Below, in pieces: positions 38,695 to 46,681 of a DNA stretch of 64,000 nucleotides. This DNA is from Maribacter sp. MJ134. Lineage in GTDB: Bacteria > Bacteroidota > Bacteroidia > Flavobacteriales > Flavobacteriaceae. The notes below the pieces were generated by a model. The model was given only the letters and a program-made list of their open reading frames with translations. It searched no databases and was not told the origin of the DNA. The position numbers and the translations under genes were made by a program. Numbering within the stretch: position 1 is the stretch's first letter; each line of letters begins with the position of its first letter. Location of the stretch: NCBI RefSeq assembly GCF_003970695.1, contig NZ_CP034570.1, positions 1,736,001 through 1,800,000 of the forward strand, in the 5' to 3' direction.

Positions 38695-39654
38695 CTATTG
38701 CCATCTCAACCTTTTCCATTCCTTTTGTTCCTCTTTAGAAAGAAAAGTCCAGGCAATAATTCTAGTAGTCTTATTTCCGGTACCCATGGGTATTTCTTTA
38801 ATTTCTTTGGCCGCTACTTTTTTCAATAGACTGTTGATAGCCTTGAGATTGGATTGTTTAGATACCAAAGTGGAAAACCAATAACAATTTTCCGCATTTC
38901 TACGGCTCTCCCAAATCATATTCTGAATGAACTTTAGTTCACCACCTTTATACGCCAATTCACTTTCAACCCCCGAAAAATTAAGCTCTGGTGTACTCAT
39001 TTTCTTCCCCGATAAGTTTTTTACTTTCCTCCGCGTGCCTTTCTGAGCTTCCTCTAGTGAGGCATGAAAAGGAGGATTACAAATAGAAAGGTCTATTTTT
39101 TCCTCATTTTCTAAGATATCCTGAAAAAATACGTTCGGATTTTTTTGCAATCTAAGGTCTATTTTATCCTTAAGTGAAGCATTGTTACTCCTGATTTTCT
39201 TTGCAGCCATTAATGATTTCGAATCAATATCCGAGCCAATGAAATTCCAATCATATTCCACAACCCCGATAATGGGATAAATACAACTTGCACCCACACC
39301 AACATCCAAACAAGTAATTTTATTTCCAGCGGGCATTCTCCCAAAATTACTTTCTCGCAGCACATCTGCCATATAGTGAAGGTAATCCGCTCTCCCAGGA
39401 ATGGGCGGGCACAAGTGCTCATCCGGAAACTCCCAGTATCCAATTTGGTAGTAATAACTTAGTAGTGCCCTGTTTAAAAGTTTTACTGCTATAGGGCTAG
39501 AAAAATCTACTGAAGGTAAGCCCAATTTGTTCTTTTTAAGATGATGTTCCAATTCGGGTACGGCAAGCACAAGCGCCTCAATATCATAAGGTGTTCTATT
39601 CTTATTACGGGTGTGCAACCTTGTTTTAATCTGCTTTTCTTGGTGTAAGGACAT
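38695..39654 (-). CDS. rlmF: 23S rRNA (adenine-1618-N6)-methyltransferase
   Basis: A 319-aa SAM-dependent RNA methyltransferase. The N-terminus KTRLHTRNKNRTPYD and DFSSPIAVKLLNRAL are typical of RlmF, the SAM-binding motif I is LDVGVGASCIYPI (about 117-129), and the catalytic motif IV is NPPFHAS (about 192-198) with the trailing GTRRKVKNL. It modifies A1618 of 23S rRNA in E. coli. Length agrees with the family (about 310). Followed on the same strand by the GNAT gene. Confidence 0.93.
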   Translation of the reverse strand: MSLHQEKQIKTRLHTRNKNRTPYDIEALVLAVPELEHHLKKNKLGLPSVDFSSPIAVKLLNRALLSYYYQIGYWEFPDEHLCPPIPGRADYLHYMADVLRESNFGRMPAGNKITCLDVGVGASCIYPIIGVVEYDWNFIGSDIDSKSLMAAKKIRSNNASLKDKIDLRLQKNPNVFFQDILENEEKIDLSICNPPFHASLEEAQKGTRRKVKNLSGKKMSTPELNFSGVESELAYKGGELKFIQNMIWESRRNAENCYWFSTLVSKQSNLKAINSLLKKVAAKEIKEIPMGTGNKTTRIIAWTFLSKEEQKEWKRLRWQ

Positions 39655-39767
39655 AATCAGGTTTTATTCCTAAAGGCTCAATTCGCTCTATACATTGCGC
39701 CTTTACTTTGCAACAATACACATTTCATATCAGTTTACGTTTTTCTATACCAATCCTTGTCCGGTCT

Positions 39768-40187
39768 CTATCTAGCGGTTTGCACCTTACTGATTTGAAG
39801 TATTGGTTTGATATTAGTATAATTAGGCACGTCTTCCCTGAGGGTTGCCGAGTTGGGTCCCATAGCATTTTGAAAAGCATCCATATCCTCAAAATAAAAA
39901 TAACCTACAGCCACATAGGGCAAGGGCTCTTCTGGATTACCATTGACTATACCTTTATCAATTTCCATAGCAACTAAAGCATCTCCGAATAAACCTGCGG
40001 CCATAGGCATATGTTTTTGGGCATAGTACTGCATATCAAAGTTCTTGTTCTCCCCATTTGGGTAAAAGATAGCTACCTTGACCATACCCTCTTTTATTGC
40101 ACCAGTGGTAATCGATTTATTTTGTTGGCAACTTATTAAAAGCCCCAGAGCAAAGACTATAAAGCTCACTTTTGTTTTCATATTCAT
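39768..40187 (-). CDS. EthD-family lipoprotein
   Basis: 139 aa, or 137 from the second ATG (MKTKVSFIVFALGLLISC). Lipobox LISC at Cys20 or so, then an EthD domain of about 100 residues (VKVAIFYPNGENKNFDMQYY, QKHMPMAAGLFGDALV, VAVGYFYFEDMDAFQNAM). EthD proteins are ferredoxin-like dimers; they are known as helpers for ether degradation, but a membrane-anchored copy has no known role. It replaces the 3' part of the decayed PHP gene located directly upstream. Confidence 0.85.
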   Translation of the reverse strand: MNMKTKVSFIVFALGLLISCQQNKSITTGAIKEGMVKVAIFYPNGENKNFDMQYYAQKHMPMAAGLFGDALVAMEIDKGIVNGNPEEPLPYVAVGYFYFEDMDAFQNAMGPNSATLREDVPNYTNIKPILQISKVQTAR

Positions 40188-40230
40188 TGAATTTTAATTA
40201 AGTGCGATTGAATAATCAGGAATTTTTCTT

Positions 40231-40407
40231 TTAATCGTTGGATTTATACCAATCCATAATCACTTCAGGAAATTCATCCCCGACACTCTAATATGTATGG
40301 GTATGTAAATTTCCCTTAAACCATTGTTTCGGTGTTACATTTTTTTCCTCACCACAAGCACTAGCTAAGACTAAAAACAACAAGCTATATATCTTATAAA
40401 ATTTCAT
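40231..40407 (-). pseudogene. Remnant of a PHP-family phosphoesterase lipoprotein gene
   Basis: From ATG at 40407 the frame encodes a lipoprotein signal (YSLLFLVLASAC), a spacer and WFKGNLHTHTY, the first metal-binding motif of PHP-domain phosphoesterases. Then an in-frame TAG (40288-40290) stands where the family has Trp (HTHTYWSDGD), and the reading continues SVGDEFPEVIMDWYKSND, still recognisably PHP, before TAA at 40231-40233. About 350 residues expected after this point are missing. An intact gene would be about 1.2 kb. This is a truncated pseudogene with at least one nonsense and one likely missense change (Asp to Val). Confidence 0.8.
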
Positions 40408-40545
40408 TTTTGATGTTATAGTTATTCCCCAATAATTAAGCATATGTCTTAAGATGCTCACATACTTCCCCAAAATGCAATAGTACAGCTATCCAAACCG
40501 ATATTACACAATACATACCATATTTCCCATTTGCAATATTGTCCT

Positions 40546-41562
40546 TTACCTAACCTTGAGTTTATCAATAAACTCCTTAAACGCTACGCTATCATCTACG
40601 TAGCAGGCTAAATTCTTATACGTTCTTTTTAGACCATAAAGTCCTATAAGCTCATTTTCCCGCTTTAAGCGAATGACAATATTATGTGTTTCTAATTCAC
40701 CGAAAATGGACAGTTTCCGAGTTTCATTATCTTTCACGAACTCCTTTGATGAAATCTCAATTGCATCAATATTCTTGAGCGCAATAGTGGTTTCTGACAT
40801 AATCCCGTATCTAAGAAACAGTTGGTCTTTGGTGACTCGTATAGGTCTCTTGCACATAGATTTTAGAAAGCCAAAAATTTGAACGCCAGAATAGATACTT
40901 AAAAAAGATACAATCCACGCGGCGACCGTACTCCATTTCGCAAGTAAAATATGAAGTACTACTGTTTCTGTAGCCACTATTAAGAGTATACCAATAAGCA
41001 CCGTTATGGTACCACTATTTTTATGATAGGAGAATTCCCCCGCTTTTAAAGTTCTTTTTTTCCAATGGATAAAACCATAGTAGAAAACCGCGATTTCCGT
41101 AACAACGGGGATTACCGCGAATCTAGGCAAGATTTCTTGGCACGTTTTCTTCAAAGTGGTTAAAAAATCGAACGATGTTGTCTTATGGACGCTGTACTTC
41201 TTTATTGCTTTAATCAGGTTGTAGATTACATAGCTCAGAATGGTCAGTTCTATAATAGGGAACACCCATATTTTGAAAAGATGAAGATAATATTGATTTT
41301 CAGGAGGTATAATCAATGAAGCCACGACCATACCCAAAACTAAAATAGGAAGTACCGTAAACTTTGGAATATTGGTTTTCCTAACGAACAAAAAATAGAC
41401 AATAGGTGCCGTAAGGAGCAAATCAAAAGTAATGCCAATAGAAATGGTACCAGAATTTTCGCTAAACATTCGGGTTTGGGAAATACCGACCATCATGGCG
41501 ATAATAAAAAGCAATACCGCAAATGGAAGAACAGTCTTTTCAAGGTTTAAGCGCTTTGTCAT
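40546..41562 (-). CDS. Polytopic membrane protein with PH-like C-terminal domain
   Basis: 338 aa: seven or eight hydrophobic segments in about residues 10-230 and a cytosolic C-terminal domain (about 240-335) with the pattern of bacterial PH domains (RVTKDQLFLRYGI, ALKNIDAIEISS, HNIVIRLKRENELIGLYG). PH-like domains in bacteria often bind membranes or assist in stress responses; no specific function can be assigned. Read away from the DUF6249/ECF operon with 238 bp between. It ends 139 bp before the pseudogene start. Confidence 0.6.
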   Translation of the reverse strand: MTKRLNLEKTVLPFAVLLFIIAMMVGISQTRMFSENSGTISIGITFDLLLTAPIVYFLFVRKTNIPKFTVLPILVLGMVVASLIIPPENQYYLHLFKIWVFPIIELTILSYVIYNLIKAIKKYSVHKTTSFDFLTTLKKTCQEILPRFAVIPVVTEIAVFYYGFIHWKKRTLKAGEFSYHKNSGTITVLIGILLIVATETVVLHILLAKWSTVAAWIVSFLSIYSGVQIFGFLKSMCKRPIRVTKDQLFLRYGIMSETTIALKNIDAIEISSKEFVKDNETRKLSIFGELETHNIVIRLKRENELIGLYGLKRTYKNLACYVDDSVAFKEFIDKLKVR

Positions 41563-41800
41563 AGTCCTTACTTTACAATGGTTATCTTCTGTCTAAATAG
41601 CATCAATTATTGCTTGCGCATCTAGAAGGGATTTCTATAAAGTTAAGCCTTTTTGGTTTTATTCCTGGTAACTATATTGCCGTTTAAAGCTTCTAACGCA
41701 AAGGTCAAGGCTTTAAGATTTTTTATGAGTAAACCATAAAATCTGTAACCTTTTTGTATTGACAATAATCATATAGATGTAAACTATAAAACTTAAAAAG

Positions 41801-42142
41801 ATGAATGATTTTTTCTTTGGACCTGGAATCGTCTTAATGGCACTTTTCGTCGCCGCAGGGTACACAATTTATACTTTTATTAAAGCCTCGCATTTAGAAC
41901 GCATGGCTAAAATAGAAAAAGGAATAGACACAAATGCACCCTCCAATAATGGGAGGTATCTAGAATTGAAATTAGGAATGTTAATGGTAGGTATTGCTTT
42001 CGGTTTACTATTGGCATACCTCTTGGAAAAAGCCTTAAAAATTGACGAAATAGTTTTTTATCCGTCTTTTATGCTATTGTTTGGTGGTGTAAGTCTTATC
42101 GCATCATTTTTCTGGGCGAAGAAATTACAGAAAAACAAATAG
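41801..42142 (+). CDS. DUF6249-like membrane protein
   Basis: 113 aa with three hydrophobic segments (about residues 6-27, 57-75, 83-105). The cytoplasmic loop after the first segment has SHLERMAKIEKGID, typical of this small membrane protein family, which often precedes an ECF sigma factor in Bacteroidota and might be its sensor or target. It begins the operon 41801-44698: the next start is 6 bp downstream. Function unknown. Confidence 0.75.
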   Translation: MNDFFFGPGIVLMALFVAAGYTIYTFIKASHLERMAKIEKGIDTNAPSNNGRYLELKLGMLMVGIAFGLLLAYLLEKALKIDEIVFYPSFMLLFGGVSLIASFFWAKKLQKNK

Positions 42143-42148
42143 CCCTAT

Positions 42149-42703
42149 ATGGATGCCCATTATATCAATGAGGTCTTAAATGGAAATACGAATGCCTTTG
42201 GTTATTTCATTAGAACGTATCAGAACAAGGCTTTTGGAGTAGCCGTTTCAATTGTTAAGCGAGATGAAGATGCAAAGGATGTTGTTCAGGATAGTTTCAT
42301 TATCGCCTATTCTTCCCTACCCAACTTTAGAAAGGAAGCCAAATTTTCAACTTGGTTTTATCGCATTGTAATAAATACGGCATTACAGTTTATAAAACGA
42401 GAAAAGCGCAAGGATGAAGTCGTCGGGGAACACTCCATTACCGATAATGAGAAGACCAACTTGAACAATGTTATTGCCAAATTAGAGAAGCAAGAATTAA
42501 AAAGACTGATAAAACGTGTTTTTGAAAAGCTACCTGCGAAAGAGGCGTTAGTCTTACAGCTCTATTACATTGACGAACGAAGTATTAAGGAAATTGAAGA
42601 TATCACAGCTTTTACGAAGGCCAATATAAAGGTTCTCCTATATCGGGGAAGAACAAATTTTTATGGAATACTAAAGAACAACAAAATCGGAAAACCCTAT
42701 TAA
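42149..42703 (+). CDS. ECF-family RNA polymerase sigma factor
   Basis: 184 aa with sigma region 2 (residues about 15-80: YFIRTYQNKAFGVAVSIV, DAKDVVQDSFIIAYSSL, FSTWFYRIVINTA) and region 4 (about 118-172: LPAKEALVLQLYYIDERSIKEI, TKANIKVLLYRGR). It lacks region 3 and any C-terminal extension. The next gene begins 1 bp after its stop and encodes a small membrane protein in the position of an anti-sigma factor. Regulon unknown; the most direct target may be its own operon. Confidence 0.92.
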   Translation: MDAHYINEVLNGNTNAFGYFIRTYQNKAFGVAVSIVKRDEDAKDVVQDSFIIAYSSLPNFRKEAKFSTWFYRIVINTALQFIKREKRKDEVVGEHSITDNEKTNLNNVIAKLEKQELKRLIKRVFEKLPAKEALVLQLYYIDERSIKEIEDITAFTKANIKVLLYRGRTNFYGILKNNKIGKPY

Positions 42704-42704
42704 A

Positions 42705-43043
42705 ATGGAAAATAAAGACTACCTAAAGGAAATTTTAGGAAAGGTTGATGACGTAAATGAGCCTGTAGATTTGGAAGAAGCTATCTTAAAAACAATAGAA
42801 CAACGAGAAAGCATAGAACTTCAAATATCACGCTATCAAGCCAGAGGCACTACCGCTCTACTAGTGTCCGCTGTATTGATTGTAATCCTTGGTGTACTTT
42901 TTAGCTTACCCAGTAGCATGGGTACTTCAACTCGATTTATTACTTCATTCGTGGGATTAAGCCTAGCCTTACTCATTCTATTTATTCAGCTAGAAATGGG
43001 CGGCGCTAAAATTTTTAATCAAATAAAAAACTATTTATCATGA
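42705..43043 (+). CDS. Small membrane protein, candidate anti-sigma factor
   Basis: 112 aa: an acidic soluble N-terminal part (1-45; KVDDVNEPVDLEEAILKTI) and two membrane segments (about 47-68 and 80-98). The layout of a short cytosolic domain and membrane anchor directly after an ECF sigma gene is that of an anti-sigma factor, but no zinc-binding HxxxCxxC motif is present. Overlaps the next gene by 4 bp (ATGA). Function by position only. Confidence 0.6.
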   Translation: MENKDYLKEILGKVDDVNEPVDLEEAILKTIEQRESIELQISRYQARGTTALLVSAVLIVILGVLFSLPSSMGTSTRFITSFVGLSLALLILFIQLEMGGAKIFNQIKNYLS

Positions 43044-44698
43044 AAAATACAGAACAGCATCACAGTATAAAAATTAATATCGATTATTTCAAAATCAGCA
43101 CATTGGTCGCGCTAGTGGCACTGCTATCCTGGGGAAAAGTAAATGGCCAAATGACCACAGAACAAATCGACAGTATCGTTCATAAGGCAATGGATACGAT
43201 GGATAATACTGTGGGTTTTGCAATAGGTGTCGTGAAAGACGGTAAAATTGTGCACGCAAAAGGTTATGGAGTAAACTCAATAGCCACAAATGAAGCCATA
43301 ACGGCCAACACACCTTTTGGTATCGCTTCCAATTCCAAAGCTTTTACATCAGCAGCGTTAGCCATTTTAGTGGAGCAGGGAAAAATCAATTGGGAAGATA
43401 AGGTTATCGATTACATACCAGAGTTTAAGATGTACAACGATTACGTTACGAACAACTTCAACATCCAAGACCTTTTGACGCATCGGAGCGGTTTAGGTCT
43501 TGGCGCAGGCGACCTGATGATCTTTCCAGATGGCTCAAATTTTACGATCAACGATGTACTTACCGCTTTTCAACATTTTGAACCCACTACAGCTTTTAGG
43601 ACAAAATTTGATTACGACAATCTATTGTACCTCGTGGCAGGCGAACTTACTGCACGAGTAAGCGGAAAACCATGGGAGACATTTATTCAACAAGAAATTC
43701 TTAAACCATTGGGAATGAACCATTCCTTCGCCAGTTACGACGACGCTATTAAAAATGATAACATTGCTATGGCGCATTCCTTTGATGGTAAAAAGTTGAG
43801 TGTTATACAAAAATCAAACTTGAACGCTAATAAAAAGCAAAAGATGAACGGAGCCGCAGGTGGTATTTGGGCAAGTGCGAACGACATGTGTAAATGGATG
43901 TTGGCACAGTTGAACGAAGGCAAATACGGTGCTGATTTAAATAAGACCTTATTCTCGGAACAGCAACAACAAGAAATGTGGCGTGTTCACACAGCCATGA
44001 ATAAACAATCAGACCCAAGATCGCCCTTTAAATCTCACTTTTCAGGATATGGTTTAGGTTGGTTTCTGTCAGATTTTAACGGTTTTCTCAAAGTTGAACA
44101 TTCGGGTTTAATTGCGGGGATGTCTTCAGAAGTTACTTTAATTCCAGAATTAGAGCTGGGCATCGTTGTCCTGAACAATTCCGAGGGAGCCGGTTTCTTA
44201 AATGGATTAATGGGTTTTATTCTATTGGATGAATTTTTACAATTAAACACCGGCATCAACTGGCTCCAAATGGCACAGGGAATGCAACAACAAGGTGGAC
44301 AAATGGGCGACCCTGACACCGAAAAAGCTTGGGCCCAAGTTGAAGCGAATAAAAATAAAAAAGTCAATAAAGATAGGTATATCGGCGTATACCAGGATAA
44401 TTGGTTCGGAAAAGTGGAAGTGTTTGATAAAAATGGTGATTTATGGTTTAGATCAGAAAAGTCGCCGAGGTTAAATGGTAAAATGGCATATTATAAAGGC
44501 AATACTTTTGCAATTAAATGGGAATATCAAGATATGAAAGCTGATGCTTTTGCCCTATTTTCCTTAGATGAAAATGGCAAAGCACAACGCATTAAGATGA
44601 AAGGCATTTCTCGTTTCATTGATTTCAGCTTTAACTTCCAAGATTTAGATTTAAAACGGATTTCAAAAAGTACATCGCCGGCTAATGGCACAAGATAA
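43040..44698 (+). CDS. Class C beta-lactamase-like serine hydrolase
   Basis: 552 aa: signal-like segment (about 18-38, ending VNGQ), a class C/PBP4-like serine hydrolase domain at about 42-410 and a C-terminal beta-barrel-like part (about 440-545, DUF3471 type). Active-site elements: SNSK in GIASNSKAFTSAALAIL (Ser nucleophile and Lys), YDN in FDYDNLLYLVAG, and HSG (KTG equivalent) in VEHSGLIAGM. Such enzymes are usually D-aminopeptidases or esterases rather than antibiotic resistance enzymes. It is the last gene of the ECF operon and probably its effector in the periplasm. A strong terminator follows. Confidence 0.9.
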   Translation: MKNTEQHHSIKINIDYFKISTLVALVALLSWGKVNGQMTTEQIDSIVHKAMDTMDNTVGFAIGVVKDGKIVHAKGYGVNSIATNEAITANTPFGIASNSKAFTSAALAILVEQGKINWEDKVIDYIPEFKMYNDYVTNNFNIQDLLTHRSGLGLGAGDLMIFPDGSNFTINDVLTAFQHFEPTTAFRTKFDYDNLLYLVAGELTARVSGKPWETFIQQEILKPLGMNHSFASYDDAIKNDNIAMAHSFDGKKLSVIQKSNLNANKKQKMNGAAGGIWASANDMCKWMLAQLNEGKYGADLNKTLFSEQQQQEMWRVHTAMNKQSDPRSPFKSHFSGYGLGWFLSDFNGFLKVEHSGLIAGMSSEVTLIPELELGIVVLNNSEGAGFLNGLMGFILLDEFLQLNTGINWLQMAQGMQQQGGQMGDPDTEKAWAQVEANKNKKVNKDRYIGVYQDNWFGKVEVFDKNGDLWFRSEKSPRLNGKMAYYKGNTFAIKWEYQDMKADAFALFSLDENGKAQRIKMKGISRFIDFSFNFQDLDLKRISKSTSPANGTR

Positions 44699-44712
44699 GC
44701 ACCTGTTATAAT

Positions 44713-44749
44713 GAAAAGTCCCGTAATACAATGCGTTACGGGACTTTTC
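44713..44749 (+). terminator. Intrinsic terminator of the ECF operon
   Basis: Perfect 13-bp stem AAAAGTCCCGTAA/TTACGGGACTTTT with a 9-nt loop, 14 bp after the stop of the serine hydrolase gene. Confidence 0.92.
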
Positions 44750-45063
44750 TGTTCCCATCAGCAAAAAGAACTATAAAGCCAAATCCTTACATCAATGGTC
44801 TTGGAATAGTGTTTTAATAGATTAAAGAATTATTTGCTATCTCTTAGCTCAGTTCTTTTTAATTTGGAATCTCTTTTGAAGTAATAGTATTATCAGAAAG
44901 AATAAGAGAGAGAATTAAAGTTAATTTAGGAAGACTCATGTCTATTTATAACTTTTTTTCTATCTGGTTTTCAGTTTTTTAACTTTACTAGTATATTAAG
45001 TGTTGGTCAAAGTTTAGTTATCATAATAAGACTGTAAATGTACATGACTAAACATAGACTTCT
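44750..45063. other. Intergenic region, nothing recognised
   Basis: 314 bp, AT-rich, between the ECF operon terminator and the Rid gene end. A 26-codon minus-strand frame at 44859-44939 begins with a signal-like stretch (MSLPKLTLILSLILS) and might be a relic of a secreted protein; I do not call it a gene. No repeat or hairpin was found. Confidence 0.4.
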
Positions 45064-45534
45064 TTATTTAGCAGCAATTCCCTCGATTTCTAATAACCAA
45101 TTTTCATTATAAATACCTGTTATTATGATAGTCATAGCTGGTTTTACGCCTAATAGTTTTCGTTTTCTCAATTGAGAAATTTCATTTAAATACTTTCTAT
45201 CGGACACAAAAAAAGTAACTTTTACCAGGTTCTCTGCAGTCATATCGGCCTTTTCTAACTGAGTTTCCACGTTAGACCAAGCAATTTCACATTGTTCTTT
45301 TATATCATCAGGCACCGGATTATCATTAATTACGGGAATTTGACCACTAATAAATAATAATTCAGAATAGTCGGAAATTTTTACTGCTTCCGAGTAAGTC
45401 CAATTGGCTTCACCTCCAATTTTTTGTTTTTTAAACTGTTTGCCTTCGTTCTCTTGACCAAAGATTGAATTGGACAATATGGTTAGTATTATTATAAAAA
45501 TAGGACCACTATAAATTTTTGCGATATTTTTCAT
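45064..45534 (-). CDS. Exported Rid (YjgF/YER057c) family protein
   Basis: 156 aa from ATG at 45534 (an ATG at 45546 adds four residues). Signal peptide about 1-27 (ending IFGQ), which is unusual since Rid proteins are mostly cytosolic. The Rid fold is visible: YSEAVKISDYSELLFISGQIP, CEIAWSNVETQLEKADMTAEN, VKVTFFVSDRKYLNEI and a C-terminal GVKPAMTIIITG. In active RidA the latter position has Arg (P-A-R-S/T), here Met, so the arginine needed for 2-imino-acid deamination is missing. It therefore likely has another role. The next gene upstream holds a second Rid domain. Confidence 0.85.
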   Translation of the reverse strand: MKNIAKIYSGPIFIIILTILSNSIFGQENEGKQFKKQKIGGEANWTYSEAVKISDYSELLFISGQIPVINDNPVPDDIKEQCEIAWSNVETQLEKADMTAENLVKVTFFVSDRKYLNEISQLRKRKLLGVKPAMTIIITGIYNENWLLEIEGIAAK

Positions 45535-45566
45535 CTTATTTACCAATTGATAATGGGGTATTATTT

Positions 45567-46451
45567 TTATTTAATTAGTACCGCGGTTCCTGATAATTCA
45601 ATTTTTTTCTCTCTACTATAAAGTGAAGAAATTCCAATGAATACATTTGGAGGCATTTTCATGTCGCCATAAAGTCTTTTACGAACCCTAAAAAACATAG
45701 CTAAATCCTTATCCGGATCATAATCCACAATATAAATTTTCATGTCCACCAAATCAGAAAAAGTGGCCCCCGCCTGCGCCAGTCTTTTTTCGACGGCTTT
45801 ATAAGCGGTTTCCAGCTGTTCCTCTTTAGTGGTTCCGGTACCAACTTGTCCTGCAATGTATATCGTTTTGAAATTTTCATGTTCAACCGATACAACATTG
45901 GTTAAGGCTGTAATAGGGTCTATATATTCCTTAGTGATTTTTTCAGCTTTTATTTGATTTGCCTTAGCCACACCGGCCGGTAAGAGAATATCCTCAAAGT
46001 ACTTCTTCCATTTTCCGTCCTTCAAAGATTCACCGTATTCGTGAAATTCCCCATTTGGCGTTTTTTCAAAAATCAATCGACTTTCTGGATTAAAATAAAC
46101 GATAAATTTACCGTCTTCTAATTTGCCTTTGTATTTACCCCCTCCTGTTTTGCTGAAGGGCTGGTAATAATAACATGTATCTTTTTTGCTATAGGTAATT
46201 AGGGTATGCAATTCAATATTTGAGGATACCACATCTAGAGTTAAAATAGCTCCATTCATAATGTAGTTTACACTTTCCCTGACATTTACCCGTGTAGTGT
46301 CGTTTGGGGTATAAGAGCTTGATATTCCTGACCAATTGCCCATTAAAAAGGATAGTTTGGCCAACTCTTTTCTTTCTTCTTCTTGGGCTGAAAGCGGATT
46401 AAAGAATACTAGTAATAATGTTGTTAATATAAGAGTTTTCAATTGTTTCAT
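45567..46451 (-). CDS. Secreted lipocalin-like/Rid fusion protein
   Basis: 294 aa from ATG at 46451 (MKQLKTLILTTLLLVFF, good signal peptide ending LSAQ); an in-frame ATG at 46598 adds 49 residues without sense. The first domain (about 28-165) is a heme-binding/DUF1579-like beta-barrel (LSFLMGNWSGISSSYTPND, YYYQPFSKTGGGKYKGKL). The second (about 175-294) is a Rid domain (VVSVEHENFKTIYIAGQVG, YKAVEKRLAQAGATFSDLVD) whose usual Arg is Asn in MPPNVFIGIS. This fusion and the adjacent single Rid gene, 32 bp away, form a pair of exported, probably non-deaminase Rid proteins. Function unknown. Confidence 0.8.
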   Translation of the reverse strand: MKQLKTLILTTLLLVFFNPLSAQEEERKELAKLSFLMGNWSGISSSYTPNDTTRVNVRESVNYIMNGAILTLDVVSSNIELHTLITYSKKDTCYYYQPFSKTGGGKYKGKLEDGKFIVYFNPESRLIFEKTPNGEFHEYGESLKDGKWKKYFEDILLPAGVAKANQIKAEKITKEYIDPITALTNVVSVEHENFKTIYIAGQVGTGTTKEEQLETAYKAVEKRLAQAGATFSDLVDMKIYIVDYDPDKDLAMFFRVRKRLYGDMKMPPNVFIGISSLYSREKKIELSGTAVLIK

Positions 46452-46681
46452 TTTATGAGTATTGCTTTGCTTTTTTACATCGGTCTCGTAGGACCGTCTA
46501 CAGGTTAATATAAGTGTATCCGAAGGGCTAGAACTTGTTTTGAAGTTCAAATCGGATTCAACTCGCTCTTCCCCTGGTAAAAGGGTAGTTCGTATCACTG
46601 TAATTATGACTATACATGGTTATCGCACATTTTTATTGATCGGTCTAATTTTCTAAATGTTTTCTTTGTTTAAGTAATAAA

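Noticed and set aside
41752-41789. TTGACA-like box with TATAAA 20 bp later before the DUF6249 gene
   Set aside because: This resembles an E. coli promoter, but Bacteroidetes primary sigma factors do not use it, and no TAnnTTTG pair is present.
44859-44939. 26-codon minus-strand frame starting with a signal-like stretch
   Set aside because: Too short, no conserved tail, no promoter or neighbour support; mentioned only as a possible relic.
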